The position numbers were made by a program, and so were the translations under genes. This document shows positions 52,950 through 61,918 of a stretch of 64,000 nucleotides of DNA, in pieces. The DNA lies in contig NZ_CP130630.1 of NCBI RefSeq assembly GCF_030551255.1, positions 11,283,001 through 11,347,000 of the forward strand. The letters run 5' to 3'. The number at the start of each line of letters is the position of its first letter. Position 1 is the stretch's first letter. The notes below the pieces were generated by a model. The model worked only from the letters and a program-made list of their open reading frames with translations. It was not told the origin of the DNA and ran no database searches. The stretch comes from Streptomyces sp. NL15-2K. Its GTDB lineage: Bacteria > Actinomycetota > Actinomycetes > Streptomycetales > Streptomycetaceae.

Positions 52950-55694
52950 ATGCGTGCCATATCACCATCCGTTCCCCGCGAGTTGTACGGCCGCGAGGCC
53001 GAAGTCGGGGAGCTGGAACGGCTGGTGGCCGCTGTGCGGGCGGGTCACGGCGGGGCCCTGGTGGTGCACGGCGAGCCGGGCGTCGGCAAGACGGCCCTGC
53101 TGGAGCACGTACTCGGCGGTCCGGCCGGACGGGCCCCGGGCGCCCGGAACCTGTACGCCGGCGGCGTGGAGTTCGAGATGGAACTGGCATACGCCGCACT
53201 GCACCAGCTCTGCCTGCCGTTGCTCGACCGCCTCGACCGACTGCCCGAGCCGCAGCGGACGGCGCTCGAGGTGGCCTTCGGGCACGGCAGCGGGCGAGCG
53301 CCGGACCGCTTCGGCGTGGCGCTGGCCGTCCTCGGGCTGCTGTCCGAGGCGGCCGGGGACGGGCCCCTGATCTGTGTCGTGGACGACGCGCAGTGGCTGG
53401 ACCGGGCGTCGGCACAGGCACTGGCGTTCGTGGCCCGCCGGATCGAGGCCGAGCCGATCGCGATGGTGTTCGCGCTGCGCGAGCGCGGTGGCGTCCCCGA
53501 ACTCGACGCTCTGCCGGGCCTCCACCTGACCGGCCTGGCCGACGCACCCTCCCGGGCGCTGCTGGCCTCCGGTGTGCACGCGCCCCTCGACGACCGCGTA
53601 CGGGAACGGATCCTCGCCGAGGCCGACGGCAATCCGCTGGCCCTGCTGGAACTGCCCCGAGGCATGGGCCCGGCCCAGCTGGCCGGCGGGTTCGGGCTGC
53701 CGACACCGGCCCCGCTGTCCAGCCGTATCGAGCGCAGCTTCCATGAGCGAGTGGCCCAACTACCCGCCCCGACCCGGCTGTTGCTCCTGCTGGCCGCCGC
53801 CGAACCGCTCGGGGACACGGGCCGGCTGTGGCGGGCCGCCGACCTGCTGGGCGTCGACGCGGACGCCGGGGCGCCGGCCGAGGCCGCCGGACTCATCGAA
53901 CTGGGCGGCCGGTCGCGCTTCCGGCATCCGCTGGTGCGCGCCGCCGTCTACCTCGCCGCCTCACCGGCCGACCGCCGCCGCGCGCACCGGGCGCTGGCCG
54001 AGGCGACGGACCCGGCCGCCGACCCCGACCACCGGGCCTGGCACCGCGCCCAGGCGGCGGCGCGGCCCGACGACGAGGTGGCCGCCGAGCTGGTCGCCTC
54101 GGCCGACCGGGCCCAGGCCAGGGGCGGTGCCGCGGCGGGCGCCGCCTTCCTGGAACGCGCCGCCGCGCTCACCGCCGACCCCGCACTGCGCGCCGGACGG
54201 TTCCTCGCCGCCGCCGGGGCGAATCTGGAGGCCGGAGCCCTCGACGCGGCCCTCGGCCTGATCGCCGCCGCCGAGGCGGAGCCCCTCGACGACCGGCTGC
54301 GCGCACGGGCCGACCTGCTGCGCGGCCGCGCGGAGTACTTCCGCAGCGGCGGCGAGGAGGCGGTGCGCCTGCTCGTACGGGCCGCTCGGCGCATCGCCCC
54401 GGTGGAACCGAGTACCGCCCGGGAGTACCTGCTCGACGCGCTCCAGGCCGCGCTCGTCAGCGGACAGGCCGGCCAGGGCATGACGCTCGCCGTCGCCGCC
54501 GCCCGCACCGCGCCCCCGGCTCCCCGGCCGCCCACCACCACCGACGAGCTGCTGGACGCGCTGCTCGGCCACCTGGACGGGAAACCGGGCAGCGTGCCCG
54601 TACTGCGGCGGCTCCTCGCGCACGCGGACGACGAGATGTGGACCAAGCGGCTGACGCTGGCCGCGATGCTGTCCGTCGCCCTGTGGGACATCGGCCTGGC
54701 GACCGGCGTCCTCACCCGCCGCCTCGAACAGGGCCGCGACGAGGGCTCGTTGACCACGGTGACCGTGAGCCTGGCGCTGCTGAGCGCCGGCGCGCTCCAC
54801 CAAGGTGACATGGCGGCGGCCGTGTCGATGATGAGCGAGGAGGAGACCCTGACCGGCGTGACGGGTGCGGCGCCGCACCGCAACACCCGTCTGCACCTTG
54901 CCGCCCTGCGCGGCACGAAGCGGGAGGCCACCGCACTGATCGAACAGGCCCGTGCGGAGGCCCGCGACCGGGACAAGGGACTGCTCACCGTGTTCGCCGA
55001 CTGGGCGACGGCGATCCTGCACAACGGCCTCGCCGACTACCCCACCGCGCTGGCCGCGGCCGAGCGGGCGAGCGCCCACGGGGACCTGCCGGTCGCCGGA
55101 CTCGCCCTGCCGGAGCTGATCGAGGCGGCCGTGCGGTGCGGTGAACGCGAGAGGGCGACGGCGGCGTTCCGGACGCTCGACGACCGGACCACCGCCGCCG
55201 GCACGGACTTCGCCCTCGGCGTCAGGTCGTACGCCGCCGCCCTGCTGGAGGAGGACGGCGCCACGGCGGAGGCCCACTACCGCGCGGCCGTCGGCCACTT
55301 CACCGACTGCGGCATCGGTACGTTCCTGGCACGGGCCCATCTGGTGTACGGCGAGTGGCTGCGCCGGGAGGGCCGTCGCCGGGAAGCGCGGCACGAGTTG
55401 CAGGTGGCCTTCGAGAAGCTGTCCGCCCTGGGAGCCGGAGCCTTCGCCGACCGGGCCCGCGCGGAACTGCGCGCCACCGGGGAGCGCGTGAGACGTGTCA
55501 CCCCGGACTCGGCGGACCGGCTCACCCCGCACGAACTCACCATCGCCCGACTGGCCGCCACCGGCACCACCTCCCGCGAGATCGCGGCCCGACTGTTCCT
55601 GAGCCCGCGGACGATCGACGCCCACTTGCGCAACATCTTCAAGAAGCTCGGCATCACCTCCCGCCGCCAACTCGCCGCCGTGCTCTCCGTCTAG
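52950..55694 (+). CDS. LAL-type LuxR-family transcriptional regulator
   Basis: 914 residues, the large ATP-binding LuxR (MalT-like) architecture. The N-terminal AAA-type ATPase has Walker A GEPGVGKTA (residues 41-49) and Walker B LICVVDDAQWLD; the long middle is helical repeat (TPR-like) rich in Ala/Leu; the C-terminal LuxR helix-turn-helix is LTPHELTIARLAATGTTSRE with SPRTIDAHLRNIFKKLGITS. ATP binding is usually coupled to ligand-induced activation. It stands alone downstream of the ruined dioxygenase operon; its targets, possibly that operon, are not identifiable. Confidence 0.9.
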   Translation: MRAISPSVPRELYGREAEVGELERLVAAVRAGHGGALVVHGEPGVGKTALLEHVLGGPAGRAPGARNLYAGGVEFEMELAYAALHQLCLPLLDRLDRLPEPQRTALEVAFGHGSGRAPDRFGVALAVLGLLSEAAGDGPLICVVDDAQWLDRASAQALAFVARRIEAEPIAMVFALRERGGVPELDALPGLHLTGLADAPSRALLASGVHAPLDDRVRERILAEADGNPLALLELPRGMGPAQLAGGFGLPTPAPLSSRIERSFHERVAQLPAPTRLLLLLAAAEPLGDTGRLWRAADLLGVDADAGAPAEAAGLIELGGRSRFRHPLVRAAVYLAASPADRRRAHRALAEATDPAADPDHRAWHRAQAAARPDDEVAAELVASADRAQARGGAAAGAAFLERAAALTADPALRAGRFLAAAGANLEAGALDAALGLIAAAEAEPLDDRLRARADLLRGRAEYFRSGGEEAVRLLVRAARRIAPVEPSTAREYLLDALQAALVSGQAGQGMTLAVAAARTAPPAPRPPTTTDELLDALLGHLDGKPGSVPVLRRLLAHADDEMWTKRLTLAAMLSVALWDIGLATGVLTRRLEQGRDEGSLTTVTVSLALLSAGALHQGDMAAAVSMMSEEETLTGVTGAAPHRNTRLHLAALRGTKREATALIEQARAEARDRDKGLLTVFADWATAILHNGLADYPTALAAAERASAHGDLPVAGLALPELIEAAVRCGERERATAAFRTLDDRTTAAGTDFALGVRSYAAALLEEDGATAEAHYRAAVGHFTDCGIGTFLARAHLVYGEWLRREGRRREARHELQVAFEKLSALGAGAFADRARAELRATGERVRRVTPDSADRLTPHELTIARLAATGTTSREIAARLFLSPRTIDAHLRNIFKKLGITSRRQLAAVLSV

Positions 55695-55923
55695 GCGACG
55701 GCAGGGGCTGTCGGACGCTCCGCTGTGAGAATCGTTGTTGTCGCCACGCAAGGGAAACGTGGTAACTACACTCGCGCCCCATGCGTAACGCGAGCCCCTT
55801 CATACAGACGTCCCGTCCCTCACCGCGTTCCGGTGGCCTCCACGGGAGAAGAATCAACTCGGCCGCGTGGCAAGCCACTTGTGCCTCTCGTGGTGTCTCT
55901 CCGGGGAGGAGGGCCGAGATCAC

Positions 55924-58005
55924 ATGAAGGGCCGGCACAAACAGTCCCGCGATCCCCGCGGGCACTGGCTGTTACTGATACTCGTCCTTCCGGCGATGTT
56001 CGCGGTGCTGATCTTCGAGGGCTGGACCGAACACGAGGTCGACGCCGCGAAGACGCGGTCGCCCTGCACCTCACCCGTACCGGACGCGGTGGCGGAGGGC
56101 AACGGCCCCGTCATCGGGATCAACCGCAACGGCATACAGACCGGCTCCATGCCCGCCCGCACCGTCGCGCTCACCTTCGACGGCGGCCCCGACCCGGTGT
56201 GGACCCCGCGCCTGCTGGACCTGCTGCGCCGCCATCAGGCGCGCGCCACCTTCTTCCTCTTCGGCTCCCAGGCCGCCCGCCATCCGGAGCTGGTCCGTCG
56301 GATCCGCGCCGAGGGCCATGAGATCGGCTCCAACACCTACACCGGCGCCGTTCTCGGCGAGGCGTCGCCGATCCGCTTCTCGACCGAACTCGACCTGACG
56401 CAGACCGCGTTGGCGGGCGCCGCGGACCTGAACACCACGCTGCTGCGGATGCCGCGGACCACCTCGCCGGACACGCTGTGCGGCCGGGAGTGGAAGGCGG
56501 CGAGCCAGGCGGCCGACCGCGGCTATGTGCTGGTCGCCGCCGACAAGGGCTCCCGGAAGCCGGCACAGGGGCTGGTCCGCCAGTTCAGCCAGACGGAGAC
56601 CGCCTTCCAGGAGACGAAGAAGCTGCTCGACAACCGGAGTGTCGACCGCTTCACGACCGTCTCGGACGGGCTCGACCTCATCCCGTACACACCGGTGTCC
56701 ACCCTCGAGCGATGGCAGGGCACCGCTCTGCTCTGGGGCACCAGCCTCGGGCGCAGCTTCTCGAACACCATGACCTGGATCCTCGGCATCGCGGGCGGTC
56801 TGGGCGTACTGCGCCTCGGACTGCTCGCCCTCTTCGCCCGCGCCCACGTCCGCCGGCTGGAACGCTTCCGGCCGGGCGCGCCCTGGATGCGGGAGGTGAC
56901 CGAACCGGTGACGGTGCTCGTCCCGGCGTACAACGAAGAGGCCGGCATCGAATCCACCATCCTCTCGCTGCTCGACTCCACCCACCCGGACCTGCAGATC
57001 GTCGTCATCGACGACGGGTCGACGGACCGTACGGCTCAGATCGCCGCGAGTACCGGAGACCCGCGGGTGGAGGTGATCCGCAAACCCAACGAGGGCAAGG
57101 CCGCCGCCCTCAACGCCGGGCTGGCCCTGGCGAGGCACGACATCGTGGTCATGGTCGACGCCGACACCGTCTTCGAACCGGACGCCGTCCACCAGCTGGT
57201 CCAGCCCCTCGCGCACCCGGCGGTCGGCGCGGTCAGCGGCAACACCAAGGTCGGCAACCGGCGGGGGCTGCTCGCCAAGTGGCAGCACCTGGAGTACTGC
57301 TTCGGCTTCAACCTCGACCGCCGGATGTTCGAGGTCCTGGAGTGCATGACGACCGTTCCCGGAGCCATCGGGGCGTTCCGCCGGGACGCGCTGGTGGCCG
57401 TCGGCGGGGTCAGCGACGACACACTCGCCGAGGACACCGACCTCACGATGGCCCTGTGGCGGGCGGGCTGGCGGGTGCTCTACGAGGAGTCCGCCGTCGC
57501 CTGGACCGAAGTACCCACCAGCCTGCGGCAGTTGTGGCGACAGCGCTACCGCTGGTGCTACGGAACCATCCAGTCCATGTGGAAACACCGACGCGCCGTC
57601 CTCGACACGGGCACCGCCGGGCGCTTCGGCCGACGGGGACTGACGTACCTCGCGCTCTTCCAGGTCGTCCTTCCGCTGCTCGCGCCGGTCATCGACGTCT
57701 ACGCCCTGTACGGCGTGCTGTTCCTCGACCCACTGACGTCGGCGGGGATCTGGTTCGCCTTCCTCGGCCTCCAAATGGTCAGTGCCGGTTACGCGTTGAG
57801 GCTGGACGGCGAGCGGCGGTGGAGCCTGTGGTCGATGCCGTTCCAGATCATCGCCTACCGGCAGCTGATGTACCTGGTCGTCATCCAGTCCGTGGTCGCC
57901 CTGCTGCTCGGCAGCCGCCTGAAGTGGCAGCGCATGAAACGTTCCGGTACGGCCGCTGAACAGATCGGCGGCCCGGCGCCGTATAAGAGCCTGCCGACGA
58001 GGTGA
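55924..58005 (+). CDS. Membrane family 2 glycosyltransferase with a catalytically dead polysaccharide-deacetylase domain
   Basis: 693 residues from ATG 55924 (preceded by a GGAGGAGGG stretch). A first membrane helix (LLLILVLPAMFAVLIFEGW) leads to an extracytoplasmic NodB-like domain in which the catalytic motifs are changed: TFDGG (84-88) in place of TFDDG, NTYTG (137-141) in place of HTxxH, and RMPR in place of RPPY. After a second helix comes a cytoplasmic processive GT2 domain with DDGS (363-366), DAD (412-414), EDTD (503-506) and QRYRW (540-544) intact, then C-terminal helices. It probably makes a beta-linked surface polysaccharide (chitin/hyaluronan/cellulose synthase relative). Codon 17 is TTA (55972-55974). 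An LCP gene follows 29 bases later. Confidence 0.9.
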   Translation: MKGRHKQSRDPRGHWLLLILVLPAMFAVLIFEGWTEHEVDAAKTRSPCTSPVPDAVAEGNGPVIGINRNGIQTGSMPARTVALTFDGGPDPVWTPRLLDLLRRHQARATFFLFGSQAARHPELVRRIRAEGHEIGSNTYTGAVLGEASPIRFSTELDLTQTALAGAADLNTTLLRMPRTTSPDTLCGREWKAASQAADRGYVLVAADKGSRKPAQGLVRQFSQTETAFQETKKLLDNRSVDRFTTVSDGLDLIPYTPVSTLERWQGTALLWGTSLGRSFSNTMTWILGIAGGLGVLRLGLLALFARAHVRRLERFRPGAPWMREVTEPVTVLVPAYNEEAGIESTILSLLDSTHPDLQIVVIDDGSTDRTAQIAASTGDPRVEVIRKPNEGKAAALNAGLALARHDIVVMVDADTVFEPDAVHQLVQPLAHPAVGAVSGNTKVGNRRGLLAKWQHLEYCFGFNLDRRMFEVLECMTTVPGAIGAFRRDALVAVGGVSDDTLAEDTDLTMALWRAGWRVLYEESAVAWTEVPTSLRQLWRQRYRWCYGTIQSMWKHRRAVLDTGTAGRFGRRGLTYLALFQVVLPLLAPVIDVYALYGVLFLDPLTSAGIWFAFLGLQMVSAGYALRLDGERRWSLWSMPFQIIAYRQLMYLVVIQSVVALLLGSRLKWQRMKRSGTAAEQIGGPAPYKSLPTR

Positions 58006-58034
58006 TCCCGATGCGCTGAGGTACTGACAGGCCG

Positions 58035-59258
58035 ATGGACGACTGGACCGACCGCCCGGCGGGCGACGACCGGAGCGAGGGTGGGGCAGAGCAGGCACGC
58101 GTCATCACGGGGCGGGGAATGCCCACGGCACCCCCGCCCTCGATACGCACCGCACCGTTGCCCGGCATGCTCTCTCCCGCCCCGCCCGGCCGCACGGGCG
58201 AGGGGCACCCGTCCCGCGCCCGCCGGGCGGGCATCTCCGACCGGGGCAGCAGATCGCCCAAGCCCCGCCCCTCCCGGCGGCGCCGGGTCGTGCGCCTGGT
58301 GATCCTGTTGGTCTGCGCGCTGGTCGCCGGCTGCGTCGGTACGTACGTCTGGGCCGACACCAAGCTCGACCAGGAGGTGAACCTTGGCACGCTCGCCGAC
58401 CGGGCGCCGCGCGGCAAGGGCACCAACTACCTGGTCGTGGGCTCCGACAGCCGCGAGGGGCTGTCCCAGCAGGACAGGAAGGACCTGCGCACCGGTTCGG
58501 CCGAGGGCCGCCGCACGGACTCGATGATCCTGCTGCACACCGGTGTGGCCGGCACCACGATGATGAGTCTGCCGCGCGACTCCTGGGTGACCATCCCGCC
58601 GTACGTCGATCCCGACACCGGCAGGAGCTACCGCGCCACGCCGAACAAACTGAACGCCGCGTTCTCCCTGGGCGGCCCCGAACTCCTAGTCCGGACCGTG
58701 GAGCGCAACACCGGACTGCATGTCGACCACTACGCCGAGATCGGCTTCGCGGGCTTCGTCGGCGTGGTGGACGCGGTCGGCGGCGTGGACCTGTGCCTGG
58801 ACCGGCCCGTCAGGGACAAGGCTTCGGGGGCGAATCTGAGCAAGGGCTGCCAGACCCTCGACGGCGCGGAGGCGCTGGCGTTCGTCCGGCAGCGCAAGCA
58901 GGAGGCCCAGGGCGACCTCGGCCGTACCCAGAACCAGCAGAAGTTCCTGGCCGCGCTCGCCGCGAAGGCGGCCACGCCGGGCACGCTCCTGAACCCGGCC
59001 AAGTCCGTCCCGACCGCCACCGCGGGACTCGACACGCTCGTCGTGGACGAGGACACCGGCCTGCCGCAGCTCATGTCGCTGTTCCAGGCCATGCGGAAGG
59101 TCACCTCCGGCGGCGGCAGACAGCTCAACGTGCCGGTCGCCGACCCGAATTTCATCACCCCCCAGGGCAGCGCCGTGCGCTGGGACGCCGCCCGGGCGCG
59201 GCAGCTCTTCGGAGAGCTGAGGGAGGACCTGCCCGTGACCGCCGGACAGCGGCAATGA
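58035..59258 (+). CDS. LytR-CpsA-Psr (LCP) family glycopolymer transferase
   Basis: 407 residues. A long Pro/Arg-rich cytoplasmic N-terminus precedes one transmembrane helix (LVILLVCALVAGCVGTYVW, about 88-106), then the extracytoplasmic LCP domain: NYLVVGSDSREGLSQQDRKD, RRTDSMILLH, MMSLPRDSWVTIPPY and ALAFVRQRKQEAQGDLGRTQ carry the conserved Asp and Arg residues that bind the pyrophosphate lipid carrier. It attaches anionic or other glycopolymers to peptidoglycan. Its position next to the glycosyltransferase suggests they act on the same surface polymer. Confidence 0.92.
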   Translation: MDDWTDRPAGDDRSEGGAEQARVITGRGMPTAPPPSIRTAPLPGMLSPAPPGRTGEGHPSRARRAGISDRGSRSPKPRPSRRRRVVRLVILLVCALVAGCVGTYVWADTKLDQEVNLGTLADRAPRGKGTNYLVVGSDSREGLSQQDRKDLRTGSAEGRRTDSMILLHTGVAGTTMMSLPRDSWVTIPPYVDPDTGRSYRATPNKLNAAFSLGGPELLVRTVERNTGLHVDHYAEIGFAGFVGVVDAVGGVDLCLDRPVRDKASGANLSKGCQTLDGAEALAFVRQRKQEAQGDLGRTQNQQKFLAALAAKAATPGTLLNPAKSVPTATAGLDTLVVDEDTGLPQLMSLFQAMRKVTSGGGRQLNVPVADPNFITPQGSAVRWDAARARQLFGELREDLPVTAGQRQ

Positions 59259-59269
59259 CCCGCCCCGCC

Positions 59270-60454
59270 CTACAGGAAGGGCGTGCCCGCGTCGAGCCCG
59301 CACAGGACCCGGCCGTACAGCTCCAGGTTGGTGGCGGGATTGACGAAGGAGTGCAGGCTCAGGGCGTGCAGATCGCGCACGGCCCGCTGGACGGGCACCT
59401 CCTGGCGCAGGGAGGACGCGCCGGAGGCGGACCCGATCAGGTCGACGGCCTCCTTGCACAGCCGCGTCACACAGCCGCTCTGCGCCCGGATCCTGGCCCG
59501 CTCCTGAACCGTGTACGGCTCGCCCGACTCGGCCCGTGACTCGATCAGGGCCACGAACTCGTCCGTCAGCAGCTCGGCGCAGGAGATCTTCATGGCCGCC
59601 TCGGCCGCCTGCAAATGGGTGACGGCTGCCTCGTGCTGCCGCTCGTGGAAGGTGTACGTGATGCCCCGCCGATGGATCCGCTCGGTGAACTCCGCAAGCG
59701 CCGCCCGCGCCAGGCCGAGCGCGTTCGGCGCCGTCCAGGCACAGAACAGCAGCAGGACGGGCATCCGGTAGAAGGGGTCGTCGGCGTTGGCCTTCGAGGG
59801 GAACTCACCGCCCAGCAGGGGCCCGACCGGCAGCACACGGTGAGCGGGGACGACGACGTCACGGGCGACCACGCTGTTGCTGCCGCTGCCCGCGAGCCCC
59901 GAGACGTACCAGTCGTCCAGGATCTCCAGATCGGCCATCGGCACGGCGGCCCACAGCACCTCGGGCGGCCCGTCGCCGGATTCGACGCGGGCGGTCAGCA
60001 GGTGCCAGTCGGCGTCGTGACAGCCGGTGGCGAAGGCCGAGGTGCCGCTCACGACATAGCCGTCGTCCGTCACGACCGCCGTGGCGTCGGGAATGAGGGT
60101 GCCGCCGACCCGTACGTCCGGGCTGGTGAAGATCTCGTCCTGCGCCTCGTCGGGAAAGAGCGCCGCGATGTAGGAACAGCCCACCTGGATCACGGTCTTG
60201 AAGGCGGTCGAGCCGCAGCCGGCGGCGATCTCGGCCACCGCGTCGACCTGCGTCCGTAATCGGGACTGGTAGCCGCCGTACCGCCGGGGCACGTTCATCC
60301 GGTGGGTCCCGGCGTCCGTCAGCGCCGCGGCCACCTCGTCCGTCACCCGCCTCTGCTGCTCGGCGCGCAGCGCGTGCTCGCGGATGAGCGGACGGAGCGC
60401 GCGTACGCGTTCGACGATGTCGGCGTCGGAACGGGGCGCTGACGACGGAGCCAT
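59270..60454 (-). CDS. Acyl-CoA-dehydrogenase-fold flavin monooxygenase or oxidase
   Basis: 394 residues from ATG 60454. Three-domain ACAD fold: N-terminal helices (RRYGGYQSRLRTQVDAVAEI), beta-domain (GYVVSGTSAFATGCHDADWH; VVARDVVVPAHRVLPVGPLL) and C-terminal four-helix domain (QRAVRDLHALSLHSFVNPAT). The usual catalytic glutamate of acyl-CoA dehydrogenases is not apparent, and the closest types are the flavin-dependent group D monooxygenases such as HsaA or DszC. Convergent with the LCP gene, 87 bases downstream of the CdaR gene on the same strand. Substrate unknown. Confidence 0.85.
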   Translation of the reverse strand: MAPSSAPRSDADIVERVRALRPLIREHALRAEQQRRVTDEVAAALTDAGTHRMNVPRRYGGYQSRLRTQVDAVAEIAAGCGSTAFKTVIQVGCSYIAALFPDEAQDEIFTSPDVRVGGTLIPDATAVVTDDGYVVSGTSAFATGCHDADWHLLTARVESGDGPPEVLWAAVPMADLEILDDWYVSGLAGSGSNSVVARDVVVPAHRVLPVGPLLGGEFPSKANADDPFYRMPVLLLFCAWTAPNALGLARAALAEFTERIHRRGITYTFHERQHEAAVTHLQAAEAAMKISCAELLTDEFVALIESRAESGEPYTVQERARIRAQSGCVTRLCKEAVDLIGSASGASSLRQEVPVQRAVRDLHALSLHSFVNPATNLELYGRVLCGLDAGTPFL

Positions 60455-60541
60455 GGACGACCTCCGGGCACGACGGACCCTCACCGTGACGCGAATCGCC
60501 CTGTCATGTCAACGCCCCCTGCCACTACGGGAGTTGCGGCC

Positions 60542-61720
60542 TCACTGGCCGCCGAGCCGATCCGCGAGACACGCGAGATAGAGGGCCAGGGCGGCCCGGT
60601 GGTCGCGCAGCGGGCGGCCGGTGATCTGCTCGATCTTGTTCATCCGGTAGACGACGGTGTTGCGGTGGATGTGCAGGGCCGTGGACGCCCGGACGAGATT
60701 GAACCCGCTCTCGCACCAGGCGATTACCGTCTCCCGCAGCGCCGGCCAGTCCGGCTGGGCGCGCAGGTCCGCGGTGGTGAGGTCGAGCAGGCGGTTGCGG
60801 GCGGACTGGTGCACCGCCTCCAGGACCTGGTGGACCCGCAGATCGCTGATCAGGTGAACGGGGGAGCCCCCCGCCGGACGGCCGCCCAGCCGGAGGGCGT
60901 CGCACGCGTCCTGGTACGAGTCGTGCAGACCACCGACGGAGTCGGCCGGTTCCCCGATGCCGACGCGGGCGGAGAGAGAGTCCTGGGCCGCGATGACATC
61001 GGCGACCCGCCGGCAGTCGGCGACCAAGGAATCCATGGCACGCCGGGCCGGCAGCCGGTGCAGGACGCCGATCCATCCGGGAGCCGTGCCGGCGACGACG
61101 TCCTGGGGGTCGGCGAAGACCTCGCGGACGGTGCGCAGCAGTTCCGAGCGGACCAGCGCCATGTCCTGGGTGGGAGCGCCCTGGCGCCGCGCGGCCGCGC
61201 CGGGCACGCTCACCTCGAACGCCACCGCGACCCGCCGCAGCCGCAGGTCGAAGCCGAGCTCGGCGGCCCGGAACACGAGGAAGTCGCCCTCGACGACCTG
61301 TGGATCGTACGAGGCGATGTCGGCGAGCAGCTTTTCGGCCGCCCGCTCCGAGAGCAGGCGGGAGCGCAGCATGACGGATTCCCGCAGCAGGATCTCCGTC
61401 TGGCGCTTCACCAGCAGTCCGAAGCGGCGTACCCGGGCGGGCGCGCCGGTGATCCCGACGGTGCCCACCGCCTGCCCGTCGGTGACCAGCGGCAGGGTGA
61501 CGCCGGGGCGCACCCCGCGCAGTTGGCGGGCCTGCGACGTGCTGTGGGTGGCGGGTTCCTTGGTGCGGACGACCTCGACGGACGCCTCGTGGAAGCTACC
61601 GACCCGGCTGGTGTCGCCGCTGCCGATGACCATGCCCTCCGCATCGGTGATGAGCACGTTGAAGCCGATGACGGCGGAGGTGTCCCCGGCGATCTCCTGG
61701 GCGAGTGACGGGCTCAGCAC
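60542..61720 (-). CDS. CdaR-family (sugar diacid) transcriptional regulator
   Basis: 392 residues from GTG 61720, which has GGGAGG seven bases upstream; the frame extends to 61846 but lacks support there. The N-terminus LSPSLAQEIAGDTSAVIGFN with VLITDAEGMVIGSGD is the diacid-recognition domain of CdaR-like proteins. A GGDEF-like middle follows, and the C-terminal helix-turn-helix is WCESGFNLVRASTALHIHRN, TVVYRMNKIEQITGRPLRDH. Divergent from the ABC transporter operon, 198 bases away, and upstream of the flavoprotein. It probably senses an organic acid linked to one of these. Confidence 0.9.
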   Translation of the reverse strand: MLSPSLAQEIAGDTSAVIGFNVLITDAEGMVIGSGDTSRVGSFHEASVEVVRTKEPATHSTSQARQLRGVRPGVTLPLVTDGQAVGTVGITGAPARVRRFGLLVKRQTEILLRESVMLRSRLLSERAAEKLLADIASYDPQVVEGDFLVFRAAELGFDLRLRRVAVAFEVSVPGAAARRQGAPTQDMALVRSELLRTVREVFADPQDVVAGTAPGWIGVLHRLPARRAMDSLVADCRRVADVIAAQDSLSARVGIGEPADSVGGLHDSYQDACDALRLGGRPAGGSPVHLISDLRVHQVLEAVHQSARNRLLDLTTADLRAQPDWPALRETVIAWCESGFNLVRASTALHIHRNTVVYRMNKIEQITGRPLRDHRAALALYLACLADRLGGQ

Positions 61721-61918
61721 GGCGTTCCTCCCGTCGCGGGTGGCCGGGTTGGACGCACCGTACAGGGGACCGAGCGATATCAGCCACAACTTGGTACGAA
61801 GTGAACGGTGACTCGCGACAGGCCGATCTCTAGCGTATGGCCCCAATCACATCCCGCCGAGGGCACAGCGCGGTGAAACGGCGGGTACCTTCAGCGCCCT
61901 TACGGAAGGCCCGAGCCC

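Noticed and set aside
56071..58098. 675-codon minus frame opposite the glycosyltransferase
   Set aside because: Shadow frame with no recognisable domain; antisense to a gene with intact GT2 motifs.
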